From an uncultured Lachnospiraceae bacterium (GTDB lineage: Bacteria > Bacillota > Clostridia > Lachnospirales > Lachnospiraceae), in NCBI GenBank assembly GCA_910586705.1, contig CAJUJK010000014.1, positions 37,921 to 101,920 on the forward strand: a DNA stretch of 64,000 nt. Direction: 5' to 3'. The notes under the pieces were generated by a model, which was given only the letters and a program-made list of their open reading frames with translations, did not search any database and was not told where the DNA came from. Numbering within the stretch: the first letter of the stretch is position 1; the number at the start of each line of letters is the position of its first letter. Positions 17,175 to 25,544 of this stretch are shown one piece after another. Position numbers and translations under genes: made by a program.

Positions 17175-17286
17175 TGTGAAAAGTGTGTCGGAAGTGATTG
17201 TAAAGCTTAACCAGTAAAGAATTAAAGACATAAGAACAAAACGAAAAATACTTAATTTTGTGAAGTGGAAAGGAATTGAATCACAT

Positions 17287-19125
17287 ATGAAAAACTCCTT
17301 GACATGGCGGCAGACGGCGGCGCAGCAGTGGTATCTGACAAAATTCTGTTTCAAAAAAACGCCGGGATTTATCGCGTTCCATCTGTTTGAGAGCATCGAG
17401 ATACAGATTTCCATTTTTATAGAGTTTGTATGGATGGTCAACTATGTGCTGACGGCTGTGGAACAGGGCGAAGGTTTTGGGAAAATTTTGACTTGTATGG
17501 GGTATTTAATTGCATTTTTCGGATTTTTCACGATTCCTTACGGGCTTTACCACCACTATGCACTTCCCAGAAATAAGCAGGTATTGTATCAGGCATTCCG
17601 CATGGAAATATATGAGAAGGCAAAAGAGATTGACTTATCCTGCTATGATGACAAGGATTTTTATGAGACATTTATTCTGGCGACGGAAGAGACGGACCGC
17701 TGCATAGACAGATATTTGAATTTTATCTATACTGCTGCGGGGTCGCTGGTCAGCATATGGTGTTCGGTGCTTTTCTGTGTCTATGTCAATCCGATTGCGT
17801 TGCTTGTGGCGGTGGTTTTGCTGCCCCTTGAACTGTTCTGCGTGGCACAGGAAAGCAAAAAGTCGGTGGCGGCGCGGATGGAGCGGCTGTCCTATGAGCA
17901 GAAACGGGAATATGGAAACCGTGTATTCTATCTGTCTGACTATGCCGGGGAACTGCGTCTGCATCAGCAGATGAAAGGCAAGTGCCGGGGAGATTATGAG
18001 GAATCAAACTATAATATACGTTCGGTAAATAAAAAATATGGATGCCAATTATTCTTATATGGTCTGATTCACAGAGTTCTTCTGTCGCGCGTTGTGAAGG
18101 AGGGCGCGGTCTGGTTCATTCTTCTGTACCAGATGCTTGTACTGCGAGCGTTGTCGGGAGCGCAGCTTGTCACAAGCCGTTCCTGCATTTTTCGGATAGG
18201 CAATAGCACCAAATATTTGATAGACAGCTGCAAGACAGCGGCGGAAAATGCGGCATACATTTATCGAATCAGAGAGTTTTTACAGATGGAGCCGACGACT
18301 GTCTCAAAGGCGGAAAAGCCCGTGCCGGAGGGCAGCGGCAGCCTCTCGGTGGAGCATGTGGATTTTGGTTACTTGCCGGGAAAACAGGTGCTGCGTGACG
18401 TGACGCTCACTGTTGAGCCGGGACAGAAAATCGCGCTGGTGGGTTACAACGGTTCCGGCAAGACCACGCTGGTAAAATTGTTGCTGCGATTATATGACCC
18501 CGACAGCGGAAAAATATGTTATCATGGAACTGACATTCGGGATTATCAGGTGATGGCGTATCGGCGCAGCATCGGCTCCGTATTTCAGGATTTTAAAATT
18601 TATGCGGCAAGTTTGAAGGAAAACGTGCTGATGGATGTGGAAGACGGCAGCCGGGAGGAGAGTTACGGCGTGGAACAGGCGCTGTTTGACGCGCATTTTA
18701 CGCTGGAAGACAACAGACTTTCTTACCAGATTGAGACGCCGCTCACGACGGAATTTGAGAAGGACGGGGTGAACCTGTCGGGCGGCGAGGCGCAGAAGGT
18801 GGCGATCGCCCGCACGCTTTACCGCAGACAGAATCTGATTATCATGGACGAGCCGAGCAGCGCGCTTGACCCGCTGGCGGAGTACAGACTGAATCAGGAA
18901 TTAAATGAGATTGCGAAAGACAAGACGGTGATTTTCATATCCCACAGACTGTCCACCGTGCGGGATGCCGACTGTATTTATATGATGGAGAACGGGCGGA
19001 TTGTGGAGTCCGGCACGCACGAGCAGTTACTTTCCAAGGGTGGAAAATATGCGGCTATGTGGAAGATGCAGGCAGGGCTGTACGCGGATGTGTCGCGGTA
19101 TGCGCGAACGGTGTTGAAAAAATGA
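17287..19125 (+). CDS. ABC exporter half-transporter B' (duplicate of B)
   Basis: A 612-residue half-transporter paralogous to the 13440 product, with the same N-terminal LTWRQ..AQQW.LTKFCFK, the same YDDKDFYETFILATEETDR motif and an almost identical ATPase domain (Walker A ~384, signature LSGGEAQK). The C-terminus is about 12 residues longer. GGAAAGGAATTG precedes the start. It completes the second A'-B' pair. A truncated nucleoside phosphorylase gene follows 20 bases downstream. Confidence 0.9.
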   Translation: MKNSLTWRQTAAQQWYLTKFCFKKTPGFIAFHLFESIEIQISIFIEFVWMVNYVLTAVEQGEGFGKILTCMGYLIAFFGFFTIPYGLYHHYALPRNKQVLYQAFRMEIYEKAKEIDLSCYDDKDFYETFILATEETDRCIDRYLNFIYTAAGSLVSIWCSVLFCVYVNPIALLVAVVLLPLELFCVAQESKKSVAARMERLSYEQKREYGNRVFYLSDYAGELRLHQQMKGKCRGDYEESNYNIRSVNKKYGCQLFLYGLIHRVLLSRVVKEGAVWFILLYQMLVLRALSGAQLVTSRSCIFRIGNSTKYLIDSCKTAAENAAYIYRIREFLQMEPTTVSKAEKPVPEGSGSLSVEHVDFGYLPGKQVLRDVTLTVEPGQKIALVGYNGSGKTTLVKLLLRLYDPDSGKICYHGTDIRDYQVMAYRRSIGSVFQDFKIYAASLKENVLMDVEDGSREESYGVEQALFDAHFTLEDNRLSYQIETPLTTEFEKDGVNLSGGEAQKVAIARTLYRRQNLIIMDEPSSALDPLAEYRLNQELNEIAKDKTVIFISHRLSTVRDADCIYMMENGRIVESGTHEQLLSKGGKYAAMWKMQAGLYADVSRYARTVLKK

Positions 19126-19145
19126 TGTGAAGAGGGAAAACAGAT

Positions 19146-19782
19146 ATGGCAGTATGTAAAAATGAAATACCCATCTTAGAATTTGATACGGAACAAAGTG
19201 CGGTAATTGTGCCGGGACATCATTCAGATTATCACTTTCCACGGAAAGCGGTCATGCTTTTTATGGAACCGGAAATAGACAATTTTGTGGCGCAGAATCA
19301 TTGCGAAATTGTCGGAAAATTCGTGAGTGTCACGAAGGGCTTTTATGTTTATAAGACAAAAATCAATCATGTTGAGATTGCATTTGTACAGGCGCCGCTT
19401 GGCGGAGCGGGCGCTGTACAGATTATGGAGCAGTTAATCGCAGGGGGTGTGGAAGAAATTATCGCGGCGGGATGCTGCGGGGCGTTGGTGGAAGATACAG
19501 AAGGTTCGTTTTTTGTCCCGACAGCGGCGCTCAGACAGGAAGGGACGTCCTATCATTATCTGCCGCCGTCACGGGAGCTTGTATTGGATGCCGCGCCCGT
19601 CAAAGCAATATGCGGCGTTTTGGAGAAGGAGGAGCTAAGTTATAAGACTTGTAAAACATGGACAACGGACGGCTTTTACCGGGAAACAAAAGAAATGGTA
19701 CAATATCGGAAATCAGGGAGATGATTTTTTTGCGGCAGCTATGAAAATTGCAATGCAGGCGGTAACGGAGGTGCAGGCATGA
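19146..19782 (+). pseudogene. Nucleoside phosphorylase family gene with internal deletion
   Basis: The first 192 codons read as a PNP/UDP-family phosphorylase: a phosphate-site GHHSDY near the start, the core APLGGAGAVQIMEQLIAGGVEEIIAAGCCGALV, and DGFYRETKEMVQYRKS. The frame then ends at 19724. In the +1 frame the text resumes as GDDFFAAAMKIAMQAVTEVQA and stops at 19782, in an ATGA overlap with the next gene. That overlap marks the original end of the gene. About 40-50 residues, including the expected ME-x-E/D substrate segment, are missing. I infer an internal deletion that also shifted the frame. Confidence 0.75.
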
Positions 19783-20672
19783 GAACAGAAAATGAAATGT
19801 ATAACCTTATTTTGGAGGTGGCAAAAAACGATGATCGAATTAAAGCCGTTTATATGAACGGCTCCAGAACAAACGAAAACGTCCCAAAAGACATGTTTCA
19901 GGATTATGATATTGTCTATGTTGTGGAGGAGACGCAGAGCTTTATAGAGGATAAAGACTGGATCCGGGTTTTCGGAGAGATCCTTTATATGCAATACCCC
20001 GACGAAAGCCCGAATTATCCAAGCGATAAGAAAAACTCTTACGGCTATTTGATGCAGTTTGAGGACGGCATTCGGATTGATCTGACCATACAGTCCGTCA
20101 AATGTGCGTTACAGAGAATTGAGGAGGATAAGCTCTGTAAAATTTTGCTGGATAAAGAAAGTATATTGCCCGAGATTGAGGTGGCAACGGATCGCCAGTA
20201 TTGGGTGAAAAAGCCGACGAAGGAGCAGTATCTGGCGGCTTGCAATGAGTTTTGGTGGTGTACCAATAATATCGCAAAGGGATTGTGGCGAAAGGAAATT
20301 CCTTATGTGCAGGATATGACAAATTACTGCGTCAGACCGCAGCTTATCACGATGTTAAACTGGAAAGCCGGTATTTTGACAGAATGGTCGGTGAGCGCCG
20401 GGAAATCGTCAAAATACTTGTATAAATGGCTTTCGGAGGAAGAGTGGCAGATGCTTTTATCGACCTATTTTGACGGCGACGTGGATCACGCGTGGGCGGC
20501 AGTTTTTCGTATGTGTGATTTGTTTGAAAACACGGCGCGGTTTGTCGGGGAGAAACTGGGATGGGAATATAACGAGAAAGAGGGGAAGGGAGCAAGGGAG
20601 TTTTTGGAATGGGTGCGAGAGGGGGCAGCAGCTGTCGGTGCGGCGGCATTTATTGAAAATGTGTCCCATTGA
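19779..20672 (+). CDS. Aminoglycoside 6-nucleotidyltransferase-like, ANT(6) family
   Basis: A 297-residue nucleotidyltransferase of the AadK/AadE family, whose members adenylylate streptomycin. The active site shows the GS..N loop (Gly28-Ser29-Arg30) and the metal-binding pair Asp42/Asp44 (QDYDIVYVV). The middle region TNNIAKGLWRKEIPYVQDM and the length fit the family. Its ATG overlaps the old stop of the phosphorylase gene, showing former translational coupling. It may confer streptomycin resistance or act on another substrate; chromosomal relatives vary in activity. Confidence 0.88.
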   Translation: MRTENEMYNLILEVAKNDDRIKAVYMNGSRTNENVPKDMFQDYDIVYVVEETQSFIEDKDWIRVFGEILYMQYPDESPNYPSDKKNSYGYLMQFEDGIRIDLTIQSVKCALQRIEEDKLCKILLDKESILPEIEVATDRQYWVKKPTKEQYLAACNEFWWCTNNIAKGLWRKEIPYVQDMTNYCVRPQLITMLNWKAGILTEWSVSAGKSSKYLYKWLSEEEWQMLLSTYFDGDVDHAWAAVFRMCDLFENTARFVGEKLGWEYNEKEGKGAREFLEWVREGAAAVGAAAFIENVSH

Positions 20673-20748
20673 TTGAGTGGTGTTGGTCAACTATCTGGAA
20701 TTTTTCGCTTAAGTTGCGAGGCAATCTTTACTTCATAGAGTTCTGACA

Positions 20749-20841
20749 TTAAGGGATTCCAAGTTTTTCCAAGATTGCCTCTGCCGATTCTTTGATATCC
20801 GGTGGTATTCTTGCTGTAACGTTTGCTGTTTTTGTTGCCAT
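20749..20841 (-). pseudogene. Truncated RelB/DinJ-type antitoxin
   Basis: A 30-codon frame starting MATKTANVTARIPPDIKE and reading on to ILEKLGIP is the N-terminal ribbon-helix-helix of a DinJ/RelB antitoxin, with GAGGTGG upstream. It stops where the second helix should begin. Another short frame (MSELYEVKIASQLKRKIP) follows and may be further remnant. No toxin remains. Sequence from 20673 to 20748 otherwise shows nothing clear. Confidence 0.65.
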
Positions 20842-20885
20842 ATCAAACACCACCTCGTCTTTTAAGAATAATGTACCACTTTTAC

Positions 20886-21176
20886 TTATCCTATGTCGTA
20901 TTTTTCATAACAATTTAATAAAATTTCACAGTCGCAGTATCCACCCATTTCTTTCATTTCTGCAATGACACCGTATATCTTTTCTGGCGGTAAATTTTTT
21001 TTAAGCCACTGTTCCGTATGGCATAATGTGTGATCACATGGCGTATTCTCCAATTGTATTTCCAGATAGTGAAACAGCTTCTGCGTTTTTGCTTTGCTGA
21101 GAATGTATTTCTTGTTTTGTGCGGCTTTCCATTTATTCATCAATGCTTTCTTTTCTTCTTTTGATAATTCTGCCAT
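20886..21176 (-). CDS. DUF2695 family small protein
   Basis: A 96-residue soluble protein. The N-terminus is highly charged (AELSKEEKKALMNKWK). The C-terminal half carries the family pattern CDHTLCHTEQWL and later GGYCDCEILLNC, with cysteines that could bind metal. The start at 21176 is chosen because GAGG lies nine bases upstream; a start at 21194 lacks one. A minus-strand promoter lies upstream. Function is unknown. Confidence 0.75.
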   Translation of the reverse strand: MAELSKEEKKALMNKWKAAQNKKYILSKAKTQKLFHYLEIQLENTPCDHTLCHTEQWLKKNLPPEKIYGVIAEMKEMGGYCDCEILLNCYEKYDIG

Positions 21177-21226
21177 GTAGTAGTTTCCTCGCAAAGTCGG
21201 GCTTTTGTTTTATGGGGAACAGTGAA

Positions 21227-21256
21227 ATTATAGCATATAATCGGGGGATGGTACAA
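21227..21256 (-). promoter_or_regulatory. Promoter of the DUF2695 gene
   Basis: On the minus strand TTGTAC (21251-21256) and TATAAT (21227-21232) are 18 bases apart. Confidence 0.6.
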
Positions 21257-21312
21257 TCTCATAAGAACAACTTACCACAAAAAAGAAGGGACAAGTCGTT
21301 CTTCTGCGCATA

Positions 21313-21341
21313 TTGACCTGATAGTATGAAACGGTTATAAT
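21313..21341 (+). promoter_or_regulatory. Promoter of the decayed toxin-antitoxin operon
   Basis: TTGACC (21313-21318) and TATAAT (21336-21341) are 17 bases apart, directly before an AGGAGG site and the MNIRPS start codon. Confidence 0.7.
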
Positions 21342-21369
21342 ACTGCTACCAAAACGAGGAGGTGCTGTT

Positions 21370-21553
21370 ATGAATATCCGTCCATCTGCCGCAGCGCTCC
21401 CCATTTTTTGAGGAAATGTATATCACGCCAAACAAATATCACAAGATGTTTGTTGAAAAATGGTATCTTATCCTTTACCAGATAAGGAATGATACGGTCT
21501 ATGTAGAATATATCCTTGATTGTCGTAAAGATTACAGCTGGCTCATACATTAA
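21370..21553 (+). pseudogene. Fused remnant of a Phd/YefM-RelE toxin-antitoxin module
   Basis: A perfect promoter and an AGGAGG site lead into MNIRPSAA, the typical first residues of Phd/YefM antitoxins, but the frame stops after 13 codons. From 21410 another frame reads EEMYITPNKYHKM, then WYLILYQIRNDTVYVEYIL and DCRKDYSWLIH before a stop. This matches the last strands of RelE/ParE toxins. One deletion between the two genes explains both pieces. From 21554 to 21648 there is another short piece (YELAEFGVALAKGVTT) that ends in an ATGA overlap with the next gene. Confidence 0.65.
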
Positions 21554-21648
21554 GCATTTCATTTACATCAGCAATAAATTTAAAATATGTGGGAGGATTT
21601 ATATGAATTGGCTGAGTTTGGGGTTGCGTTAGCGAAGGGGGTTACTAC

Positions 21649-22215
21649 ATGAGTTCCATCTTAAAATCAACTAAAAACACGCGCATCCTGCCAACGGGCG
21701 AAATGCGGTATATCCGAAGCGATTTCCCGGAAAATTTGTCTGACGAGGAAATTCGGTGGCTGTTGGATCACAATATAACTATAATTGTAGATTTGCGGTC
21801 GGAGGAAGAGGCAGTCAGGAAACCGTGCGGCTTGAAAGAGGAGAACGGTTTCAGATATGTTCATCTTCCGGTCACAGGTGGGGGCGATACACCGAAATCG
21901 CTGGAACATTTGCATGAGGTGTACCGGCAGATGGTGGACGAAAAAATGGAAGAGATCATCGACACAATTATGAACGCGGATTCCAATGTGATGTATTTCT
22001 GCACGGCAGGAAAAGACCGCACGGGAGTTGTGTCGGCGATTATTTTAAAGCTGCTTGGTTTTGACGATGAAGTGATCATTGATGATTATATGGAATCCGG
22101 GGATAATCTGATGGATATGCTTACCGACTATGTCCGTGTTCACCCGGAGGTGGACTTGGAGATTATTGTGCCGCACAGGGAGAATATGGAGCGGCTGCTG
22201 GAACAATTACTGTAG
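21649..22215 (+). CDS. Tyrosine/dual-specificity protein phosphatase
   Basis: A 188-residue cytoplasmic protein of the Y-phosphatase-3 type. The catalytic loop is CTAGKDRTG with nucleophile Cys118 and Arg124. Upstream lie the family markers YIRSDFPENLS and IIVDLRSEEE. The length is a little short of the usual 240, but all catalytic parts are present. Substrate is unknown; phosphotyrosine or phosphoinositide hydrolysis is known in the family. Its ATG overlaps the end of a remnant frame. Confidence 0.85.
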   Translation: MSSILKSTKNTRILPTGEMRYIRSDFPENLSDEEIRWLLDHNITIIVDLRSEEEAVRKPCGLKEENGFRYVHLPVTGGGDTPKSLEHLHEVYRQMVDEKMEEIIDTIMNADSNVMYFCTAGKDRTGVVSAIILKLLGFDDEVIIDDYMESGDNLMDMLTDYVRVHPEVDLEIIVPHRENMERLLEQLL

Positions 22216-22277
22216 GGGATTTTATGCAAATCAGATTGCAGCGGTTTTTGATGGATTAGGCAGAGGCCTGACAGTGA

Positions 22278-22374
22278 GGTGGACTTGGAAACGGTCTGCC
22301 CGTCTCCGCAAAAGAGGGAAAGGAACACGGCTACGGTCTTTCCAATATCAGACAGGCAGCCGTGCGCGATTCCG
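22278..22374 (+). pseudogene. Remnant of a GHKL histidine kinase C-terminus
   Basis: One frame reads NGLPVSAKEGKEHGYGLSNI followed by RQAAVRDSA and a stop. The EHGYGLSNIRQA piece is the G2 box of AgrC-like kinases. Nothing of the N box or phosphoacceptor is nearby, and the usual KYGG tail is lost. It abuts the 3' end of the convergent XRE gene. Confidence 0.6.
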
Positions 22375-22375
22375 C

Positions 22376-23176
22376 TTAAAACCATTTCACCATCGCCTTC
22401 GCCCACGTCTTGAAAAACATCCAGTTTGATGACACCTGTCCGTCAATCGCGCGACAGGCTTCTTCATAGTTGAAGGGCTGTCTGTTGCTGATCTGCGTGT
22501 AAGTGCCGACTGCACGGGAATAGCCCAGCGCAACTTTTCCGTTGGCGGCGTCCCCGACCGCCACCTGTGCGCCGTGTGCTGACGCGCCGAAAGCAAACTG
22601 ACCAATACTCATCGCGCCCATGGAGAAGATGCCGAAGGCAAAGGCGCCAAAGCTGATCACACCAAAGGAAAAACTGCCAAAAGAGACCAGCCCGAAGGCA
22701 AGAACGGCGAAGGCGAGTAATCCCAGAGAGACAAGGCCGAAGCATAGTCCGCCCATCGCCACATAGCCGATAGCGAGCCAGCCCTGTGCGATAGCGCCGA
22801 TGGCGATCACGCCTTTGGCACGGTGGATGCCCAACCCCAGATTGATATGCACAAGGGGAAGGTTTCCGATCATTTTTTTGCTCTTATATTCATAGTGGGG
22901 TCTTCGCCCAATGTAGTATGCTCCCTGAGAATATTCTTCCGTCCGGTGCGGTTCTTCTTTCGCTGTCCCATATGTTTCTTCCGTCTGTTTCAGAAGATAA
23001 TCGGTGCTGACTTCAAAAAGTTCACTGATCGCCACGATTTTATCCAGTTCGGGGACTGACTGGTCTGTCTCCCACTTTGAAACGGACTGTCTGGACACGC
23101 CCAGCTTCTCCCCGAAGGTCTCCTGTGAAAATCCCTGTTCTGTTCGTAATCTGAAAATTTTTTCTCCAAGCGTCAT
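22376..23176 (-). CDS. XRE regulator fused to a Gly/Phe five-residue repeat domain
   Basis: A 266-residue protein. Residues 1-62 are an XRE helix-turn-helix (VSRQSVSKWETDQSVPELDKIV). After a polar linker comes a region from about 110 to 215 built of tandem units of five or six residues with Gly and a preceding Phe/Ile/Leu (for example SFGSFSFGVISFGAFAFG). The period suggests a parallel beta solenoid, as in pentapeptide-repeat proteins, or a membrane-associated sheet; helices of this composition are unlikely. A C-terminal polar tail follows. ATG 23176 with GGAGG is the start. Confidence 0.8.
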   Translation of the reverse strand: MTLGEKIFRLRTEQGFSQETFGEKLGVSRQSVSKWETDQSVPELDKIVAISELFEVSTDYLLKQTEETYGTAKEEPHRTEEYSQGAYYIGRRPHYEYKSKKMIGNLPLVHINLGLGIHRAKGVIAIGAIAQGWLAIGYVAMGGLCFGLVSLGLLAFAVLAFGLVSFGSFSFGVISFGAFAFGIFSMGAMSIGQFAFGASAHGAQVAVGDAANGKVALGYSRAVGTYTQISNRQPFNYEEACRAIDGQVSSNWMFFKTWAKAMVKWF

Positions 23177-23297
23177 GTTTTCCTCCAAATAGTTCTCTCA
23201 TTTTAGTAGCCGGATTTTTATAACCCCGTGTCTTTCCGGCTCACTTTGATTATAGAAAAGATTGGGGGAAAGGCTATATAGGCGGCTTGGAAATTTG

Positions 23298-23435
23298 TCA
23301 ACCGGCGGTTGCAGGCGTGTGTTTATGCGGGTTTGTTAAAATATTCTTGTCTGAATAAATTCTGCGGAAGTCATATTCCGGCAGACTGTACAGTTTTGCG
23401 GCAAGACTCTGCAAGAGGTCTCTGGTGGGATTCAT
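23298..23435 (-). CDS. Possible small ORF after the S66 peptidase
   Basis: A 45-codon frame (MNPTRDLLQSLAAKLYSLPE and so on) begins in an ATGA overlap with the stop of the peptidase gene, the usual sign of translational coupling. It has no recognisable domain and may be the start of a truncated gene. The rest of the gap 23177-23297 shows no gene. Confidence 0.35.
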   Translation of the reverse strand: MNPTRDLLQSLAAKLYSLPEYDFRRIYSDKNILTNPHKHTPATAG

Positions 23436-24298
23436 TTCTGCTCCAAATGCCTATGTCCGCCCACCAGCACCGCCCGGGAATCCGTTCCGTGTCCGACAAA
23501 CGCTGTTTTTGCCACAGGAAGTCCCGGATCCAGAAACTTTTTCAGTAACGTCCACACATCCGGCATACACTTTTCCTGCTCCATCTGGGTGAAAGTGCCG
23601 AGCAGAATCCCGCGCACCTGCTCAAATGCGCCAAGCTGCTGTAACTGGCTGAAATACGTGAGCATCTGAGGCGCGGTGCCGCCCAGAGATTCCAAAAGCA
23701 GAATCTTGTCTGTCAGTTCCGGGAAATACGGGGTGCCCGCAAGCTTTAAAAAGCAACGGACATTTCCGCCTACAACAACGCCTTTCATTGTAGTTCCCTG
23801 CAAAAAGGTATAGGGAAACTGAAAAAGCGTTTCCCTGTTTCCGAAAACCGCATTTTTAAAATTTTCCTGCTGCTCTTCGGCGTGGTCGTACATGAAATTA
23901 CAGATCTGATACAGTGCGGAAGGCTTTCCCGTCTTTGCATAGATGGCGTTGATCACGGTTGTCAGATCGCTGTAACCCCAGAACATTTTATCGCAGGCGG
24001 CAATCGCTTCGTAATCCAGATAGGGAAGAATCTCGTTGGCTATGTCTCCGCCTGAGATATCAAAAATCCCTCTCACGGAATCGTCGCGATAAAAATCCAT
24101 CAATGCCTGCGCGCGTTCCACGGCGCTGCCGCTCTCCACACTTCCCCGTTCAAAAATATACGGCGATATGACGGGTACCAGATGCATTCCCAAAAGAATT
24201 TCCTGTAACCGTCTGAATTTCGCTTCTTTTCGTTTTTCCCAGCCGTTAGAACAGCACACAATCCCGAGTTTATCGCCGGGTTTTATTTGCATTTCCAT
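23432..24298 (-). CDS. S66 family peptidase (LD-carboxypeptidase/MccF-like)
   Basis: A 288-residue serine peptidase. The triad is visible: Ser110 in FWGYSDLT, Glu203 in LLLESLGG and His270 in FVGHGTDSRAV. Family members either cut the L,D bond of muropeptides for cell-wall recycling or, as MccF, inactivate peptide-nucleotide antibiotics. No signal peptide is seen, so it acts in the cytoplasm. The size and GHGTDSRAV motif are nearer to MccF-like proteins, but the substrate cannot be decided here. Confidence 0.87.
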   Translation of the reverse strand: MEMQIKPGDKLGIVCCSNGWEKRKEAKFRRLQEILLGMHLVPVISPYIFERGSVESGSAVERAQALMDFYRDDSVRGIFDISGGDIANEILPYLDYEAIAACDKMFWGYSDLTTVINAIYAKTGKPSALYQICNFMYDHAEEQQENFKNAVFGNRETLFQFPYTFLQGTTMKGVVVGGNVRCFLKLAGTPYFPELTDKILLLESLGGTAPQMLTYFSQLQQLGAFEQVRGILLGTFTQMEQEKCMPDVWTLLKKFLDPGLPVAKTAFVGHGTDSRAVLVGGHRHLEQK

Positions 24299-24325
24299 AA
24301 GAATCCCCTTTTTATGAAAAATATT

Positions 24326-24490
24326 TTATCTGTGATCCGTCTTTGTTTTCTGTTCCGGCAGACATCCCGCGCACCGGCTGCAGTCGCCGCCGCAGGAAAG
24401 GGATTTTCCCGCTTTTTTATCCTTCAGCATCTGTCGTATGGCGAGTGCAGCCGCGCCCGCCACTAGTAATAAAACGATAAATGTCCCCAT
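24326..24490 (-). CDS. FeoB-associated Cys-rich membrane protein
   Basis: A 54-residue protein: an N-terminal membrane helix (GTFIVLLLVAGAAALAIRQM), a lysine cluster, then CGGDCSRCAGC. This is the layout of the small proteins usually encoded next to ferrous iron transporter FeoB. No feoA or feoB is nearby, so it is either an orphan or separated from its partner. AGGAAA precedes the start. Confidence 0.8.
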   Translation of the reverse strand: MGTFIVLLLVAGAAALAIRQMLKDKKAGKSLSCGGDCSRCAGCLPEQKTKTDHR

Positions 24491-24667
24491 ACGCTTCGTT
24501 TCCTTTTTTGCATTGCTTGTTTTGCTTTAACGTTTATTATATCACAAAATGAATGATAATTGGTGATTGAAAATGCTGGGTCAAATCTGCGAAACAGATT
24601 GATTAATGAATGGAATTGCATGATAATAAGGACAGAGGAAATAAGAATCAGTAGGAGGAAGGCTGTC

Positions 24668-25537
24668 ATGCAAAAGATTAAGATCGGTTCCCATGTGAAG
24701 ATGGCGGGAAAGGAAATGTTTCTGGGGTCGGTAAAGGAGGCGGAGTCCTACGGAGCGAACGTCCTGATGCTTTACACAGGCGCGCCGCAGAATACGGTGA
24801 GAAAAGAGATCGGAGCGTTAAATATTGAGGCGGGATGGGCGTATGCCAAGGAAGCGGGAATTGAGGAGATCGTGGTTCACGCGCCGTATATTATCAATCT
24901 GGGGAATACCGTGAAGCCGGAGACGTTTGAATTAGCCGTAACCTTTCTTGAAAAGGAGATAAAACGGACGGCGGCAATGCGCAGCAGGATTTTAGTGCTG
25001 CATCCGGGTGCCCATGTGGGAGCCGGGGAGGAAGCCGGAATTGCACAGATTGTAAAAGGGCTTAACCTTGTGCTTGATGAAAATGAGGATGACGTTTTTG
25101 TCGCGCTGGAAACTATGGCGGGAAAAGGAAGCGAGCTGGGGAGAACCTTTGAGGAATTGAAAATGATTTATGAGGGTGTGCATAAAAAGGACAGGCTGCG
25201 TGTCTGCTTTGACACCTGTCATGTGAACGACGCAGGGTATCGTCTGGTCGAGGATTACGAAGGGGTGTTACAACAGTTCGATGAGATAATCGGACTTTCA
25301 CAGATCGCGGCGATACATGTCAACGACAGCATGAATCCCTGCGGGGCACGCAAAGACCGCCATGCCAATATCGGCGAGGGGCATATCGGAACGGATATTT
25401 TGAAGAAAATTGTCCATGACGAGAGATTCGCGCAGGTGCCGAAGATTTTGGAGACGCCATGGATCTGTGAAGAGGGCAGTAAGGAGAAAACAATTCCGCC
25501 GTATAAGGAGGAGATTGCGCTGCTATTGGAGGACTGA
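24668..25537 (+). CDS. nfo: Endonuclease IV (AP endonuclease)
   Basis: A 289-residue enzyme that cleaves DNA 5' to abasic sites during base excision repair, using three zinc ions. The zinc-binding landmarks appear in order: HAPYIINL, HPGAHVG, ALETMAGKGSELG, CFDTCHVNDAGY and HVNDSMNPCGARKDRHANIG, then GEGHIG. GTAGGAGGA eight bases upstream fixes the start at 24668. An esterase gene follows seven bases after the stop. Length is normal. Confidence 0.96.
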   Translation: MQKIKIGSHVKMAGKEMFLGSVKEAESYGANVLMLYTGAPQNTVRKEIGALNIEAGWAYAKEAGIEEIVVHAPYIINLGNTVKPETFELAVTFLEKEIKRTAAMRSRILVLHPGAHVGAGEEAGIAQIVKGLNLVLDENEDDVFVALETMAGKGSELGRTFEELKMIYEGVHKKDRLRVCFDTCHVNDAGYRLVEDYEGVLQQFDEIIGLSQIAAIHVNDSMNPCGARKDRHANIGEGHIGTDILKKIVHDERFAQVPKILETPWICEEGSKEKTIPPYKEEIALLLED

Positions 25538-25544
25538 CAGAACG

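Noticed and set aside
21603..21648. Tiny ORF with a good ribosome binding site before the phosphatase gene
   Set aside because: It gives only nine codons in one frame; the other frame ends in an ATGA overlap. Probably a remnant, but not nameable.
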